Source of the DNA: Vittaforma corneae ATCC 50505
Taxonomy: Eukaryota > Microsporidia > Nosematidae
NCBI RefSeq assembly: GCF_000231115.1
Contig: NW_006889863.1
Span: 2,388-15,394, forward strand
Length of the DNA: 13,007 nucleotides
Reading direction: 5' to 3'
Positions 9,631-13,007 of the stretch are shown in pieces. A program made the translations under genes and the position numbers. Position 1 is the stretch's first letter; each line of letters opens with the position of its first letter. The notes under the pieces were generated by a model. The model worked only from the letters and a program-made list of their open reading frames with translations. It searched no databases and was not told the origin of the DNA.

Positions 9631-10975
9631 TCACATTTTGATTATAGAACATTATACAATCTCAATTTTATATTTAATATTTCATGATTCATATAAAAAA
9701 TCATGATATGCATTGCCGGTATATTGTTTCTTAGATTGTCTGAGAGTACATGTTTTGAGCCAATACAATCTAGAACCAAGTATTAAAAATACAGGATGTA
9801 TAGCAATGCAAAAGACACAAGTTATCTCACCATAAAAGAAGATGGAGTTTCCAAGGAATATGCTGAATACTTATAGCTTTCTGGATGCAGGCATGCACCA
9901 TCATACACAAATAAAGCTGTATTTTCTTAATTCTTAAAAGATAAAAGATTATAATAAATATTGACGTTCTTTTCTCAACAGAATCAGATTAATATTTATT
10001 AAACAAAACAAATTTATTATACCATTTTGGGAAAATCAAATCATGTTAATTTGGATTGAGTTTATAAGCCCATACAACTTATTTTCCATAAGTTAATATT
10101 GCCTTTGTATTTGTCGGATGGACGTCTGCGTATTATACTATTTTATTTGATCAAACAGTTTTATTAATTACAATGCTATAAAATTTTTTGAAAAACACAT
10201 GAATTGAATAGTAAATGTAAAAGAAATACGAAGCAGGTGGATTATGATAACAACAATGACGGTGATTTTTTAACTTTTTGTTGAAAATATTTGGCCAATA
10301 GCAAATATGTACATTGTACTATTTAAAACTATCAATAGATATATTAGAAACAAATCTTTTAATTCACTCTGATGGGTTCCATGTTCTTTCTTAACTGGGT
10401 ACTTGAGTCTTTATGTTTTGCGCCAGAATATTTCCTAAATATACTTCTCTGCATAATTTTTCTCACAATGCATTGATACATTCTATTCTTCTGCAGTTAT
10501 ATTTGATTAATGTGATGCTGTTATTACTCAAATTAAGAAATTGTTGTCTGTATCACAGTTTTATTTCGGAAACATAAACGTATAAACGTATTAATGTATG
10601 CTTATGCGTTCATACATGTTATTTTGCACGTTAAATTGTGTTATTATATTCCAAATGGAAATATTCCGGCCTCCAACATCACAATAAGCCAATAGAGTAA
10701 TTTCAACAATTTCGCTCGCAATACCAATTATACAACAATTCATATCTATATTAGTCTAATTTTTAATGTTCCATTTAAAAGAAAAACAAACCTATAGAGT
10801 AATGGAGATGCCAAATATTTTCTCTGACAAATGTTCCCCATAACTCCTCAGGCATAGAGAATGTACGGTTAGATAGTATCTTTGCACCAACCCAGTAATT
10901 TTTGGTTTATACGAATAACCTACGTAAAATGATGCATTGTACCACTTCGCTACTAAGTGAAAATCTTTCTCGTAA
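9631..10975. other. AT-rich stretch without recognisable genes
   Basis: About 1.3 kb with no supportable gene. An inverted repeat TCATGATT/AATCATGA (9682-9689 and 9699-9706), a tandem pair of ATAAACGT (10574-10589) and a short palindrome GTACATTGTAC (10309-10319) are all at the level expected by chance. No RNA gene or mobile element was seen. Confidence 0.65.
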
Positions 10976-11242
10976 GACTTATTTAAAGTTGTTAATTACA
11001 TACAAGGCAAGAAATTATTGGTGAAACCGTCAGTTTTTAAATTGAAAATAACTTATTTAATACCTAAACCGCCTTTGTTCTCTTCCATATCAGGATGTGT
11101 CTTTGAATGTTATAATTGGCTCCAAATATACCTGGATTGCACACTATCCCCTATTGTTTTTGTTCCTCAATATTTAGATGTAATAAATCTTTTAATATCC
11201 CATGACATTCATTTCAGATGTATCCAGTCAGTTCAGATCTGA
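10976..11242 (+). other. 88-residue open frame without a start codon
   Basis: The frame is open from just after a TAA (10973-10975) to the TGA at 11240-11242. It contains no ATG; a TTG at 11018 would give 74 residues. The conceptual product has a Lys-Pro-Pro-Leu-Phe segment, several cysteines and alternating hydrophobic stretches, but I recognise no family. I see no clear acceptor at its 5' edge. It shows no convincing similarity to the product of the 1499-1813 frame. About one run of this length is expected by chance in a window like this. Its one distinguishing point is its position: repeat copy 2 begins 151 bp after its stop, as copy 1 begins 153 bp after the stop of the other long frame. 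Confidence 0.15.
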
Positions 11243-11317
11243 TAAACACCATGCATGAAGTACTGATGCCCGTATATTCAATATATCACATGGCTTAGAT
11301 CTATGTTTAAATACTAC

Positions 11318-11551
11318 TCAAGTAGGACATGCGATGTCGACGCATTTATGAAACATACCGATGACATCCATGTTGTCTTTAGTGTGCATTTCCATTCTTC
11401 CACAAATACTGGTTTCTCGGAGTTTATGCCTGTAAAAATACTGTGTTTTCAGAAGTGATTGGCGCACATTCCATTTCCTGAAAGTTTTATGATGTGGTAA
11501 CCAATTTATTACTCTCCAGAGATATGGGTTTAATATTTGTGGACTGTGAAT
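11318..11551 (-). other. Minus-strand open frame through repeat copy 2
   Basis: From 11551 down to a TGA at 11320-11318 the minus strand is open for 77 codons. Six codons lie upstream of the repeat, 46 are identical to the frame in copy 1, and about 25 follow in unique sequence. The first ATG appears just at the exit from the repeat, where the last base of the codon comes from the flank. The flanking residues are unrelated to those around copy 1. No domain is recognised. As with copy 1, this may be a chance opening or the trace of a coding origin for the repeat. Confidence 0.2.
11394..11533 (+). repeat. 140-bp perfect direct repeat, copy 2
   Basis: This copy is identical base for base to 1967-2106 and in the same orientation, with starts 9,427 bp apart. 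Both boundaries are abrupt. The flanks TTTCC and TATTT give no target-site duplication, and the outer sequences do not align with those of copy 1. Zero divergence in otherwise unconstrained AT-rich DNA implies a very recent duplication, gene conversion, strong constraint, or artificial placement. No inverted or clearly degenerate third copy was found by eye. Motif-like words within it include ATTGGCGC (11458-11465), ACATTCCA (11466-11473) and TGTGGT (11493-11498). Confidence 0.98.
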
Positions 11552-13007
11552 TTATATCTTAAGAAATTGCATGTAATTTTTAATCTATTTACGGTTAACT
11601 TCTATCTAATCGATTCATCTATATTTTCATGATCTAAAATTTTTTTGAAAACAGCAACAGCATATAAGATCATAGAGAACTTCAATAATGAAGTTGACGT
11701 GATGAAAATTTTATGAATAATTATCTTAATGATCTTATAATCGTATCTTTGTGGAAACCCCTTAACTACATTTCTTTCATTAAATAATATTCAAATTTTA
11801 TAACTGACATATTACAATGATCCGAGTACAATTTATAGTGTTTTAGTTACAATAAAAGGTCCCGAATTATTAACGTTTTTGTATTAAAAGTTATGCTGCA
11901 ATTAAAAATAAATCATCAAGGGTCTTAATAAAAATCATAGAATAACCTTTAGAAGCTTGCTATTAAACATCTCCCCATCGTATTAAATTAATTACAACAA
12001 AAATTGCAAGTTGAGCATAACATTAGCATTAATTTCTAGCAATATTCCGAATGATTGATGAATGACCCAATGAAAAAATAACAAGTAGAATGGCGTTAAA
12101 AAGTAATGGAAAACTACCATGGCAAGATAACCTATACAATCAATTTTTAAATGATATTGCTCGATAAATAATGCACAAAATTTTATTTTCCTTATGAAAT
12201 TGGCCCAATATCAGCATAAGACATAAAAGAATGAGAAGCCGTCAAACTGGAAAACTTCAAAAGTTGATAGACTAAGAAAAGAATAGTTATATGTGCTGTG
12301 TGTTATTTAAAATTGAACTATTCACTAAACATTTTAAATCGATCTGTTAATTAAAAACAGTGTGCTAAATTTATCAATTAATATTGACCACAATCAATAT
12401 ATATTCATAAGATATCTAACATTTGAAAGGTACACATAATCACACGATATAACATTGAATATTTGCCGAAGCATTCCTGTGTTTAAGCACAATTAAGAAG
12501 AAATTCTTTCAATGAAAATCACTAGTTGACGTTATTTGAATCAACATGAATAAAAATTGGTTGATTTATTAACCGTACACTTTTACGGCTACAAATCAAG
12601 AATATACCATGTAACATAAAAATATAGCTAGATTATTTGATCGCTACAATAGGAAATCTATTTATAATTAAATCATTTGGAATATCTCTTGCATTTTTAA
12701 ATGCCATGCTTCTATTTACTTCAGGTAAAATGAACGAACAACTTGTAATGTAATACTAAAATAAAAAATCCATCTTATATATTTACACAAACATCTTAAT
12801 ATATAGGTGAATAATTTATTTATGCATAGTTCCATAGTTAAAAAGGTTCAAATGGTCATCCCACAAAAAACAAATGGAGTCTAATTATATTAAACAAACG
12901 AATCTTTGCCTTGTTCATTTTTTCATAAACATCTCAACAGAAATATGACTGCATGCAATCCTTTTGGAAACAAATAATATGGGATATGCTTTAATTGATA
13001 GACATCC
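11534..13007. other. AT-rich stretch without recognisable genes
   Basis: About 1.5 kb up to the window end with no open frame of note, RNA gene or repeat. A run of seven T at 11640-11646 is the other longest homopolymer in the window. A 19-base segment near 12469 resembles one near 3099 with three mismatches, which is within chance. Nothing here suggests a gene edge entering the window. Confidence 0.65.

Noticed and set aside
9682..9706. 8-bp inverted repeat TCATGATT/AATCATGA
   Set aside because: Nine or so such AT-rich stems are expected by chance over 13 kb.

Overview
The window is strongly AT-rich; six 60-base lines sampled across it average roughly 25-30% G+C. It is essentially gene-free by conventional criteria. 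I see no rRNA, tRNA, CRISPR array, insertion sequence, riboswitch, intrinsic terminator or recognisable protein domain. The longest stop-to-stop frame I can find is 104 codons. Simple stop-codon statistics at this composition (about one codon in twelve is a stop) predict a maximum of that order over 13 kb and both strands. A bacterial, phage or organellar genome is unlikely to leave 13 kb without a gene. The best reading is non-coding nuclear DNA of an AT-rich eukaryote (intergenic or long intron), or an artificial or model-generated background. The sharp lack of homopolymer runs longer than seven bases keeps the second option open.

One feature stands clearly above this background: a 140-bp segment present twice in direct orientation with no mismatch, at 1967-2106 and 11394-11533, with starts 9,427 bp apart. 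Similarity begins and ends abruptly at both copies, and the flanks are unrelated. The repeat is richer in G+C (50 of 140) than most of its surroundings. It has no terminal inverted repeats and no target-site duplication. Its minus strand is open in one frame throughout, and that frame continues a short way into different flanking sequence at both copies.

Layout: 1-1498 has no gene, only one small stable hairpin (789-805). 1499-1813 is the longest plus-strand open frame and contains a good-looking 3' splice acceptor, so it could be a terminal exon. 1967-2106 is repeat copy 1. 2107-5460 shows nothing. 5461-6000 is a block with strong C-over-G strand asymmetry. 6001-9315 shows nothing except a block of opposite asymmetry (8101-8340). 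9316-9630 can be read as a small two-exon ORF with a 60-base GT-AG intron. 9631-10975 shows nothing. 10976-11242 is an 88-residue open frame without a start. 11394-11533 is repeat copy 2. 11534-13007 shows nothing.

No pathway or operon can be assembled. The only hint of organisation is that both repeat copies begin 151-153 bp after the stop codons of the two longest plus-strand frames described here. All coding candidates are low confidence and could be chance; the 140-bp perfect repeat is certain as a sequence observation, but its function is unknown.
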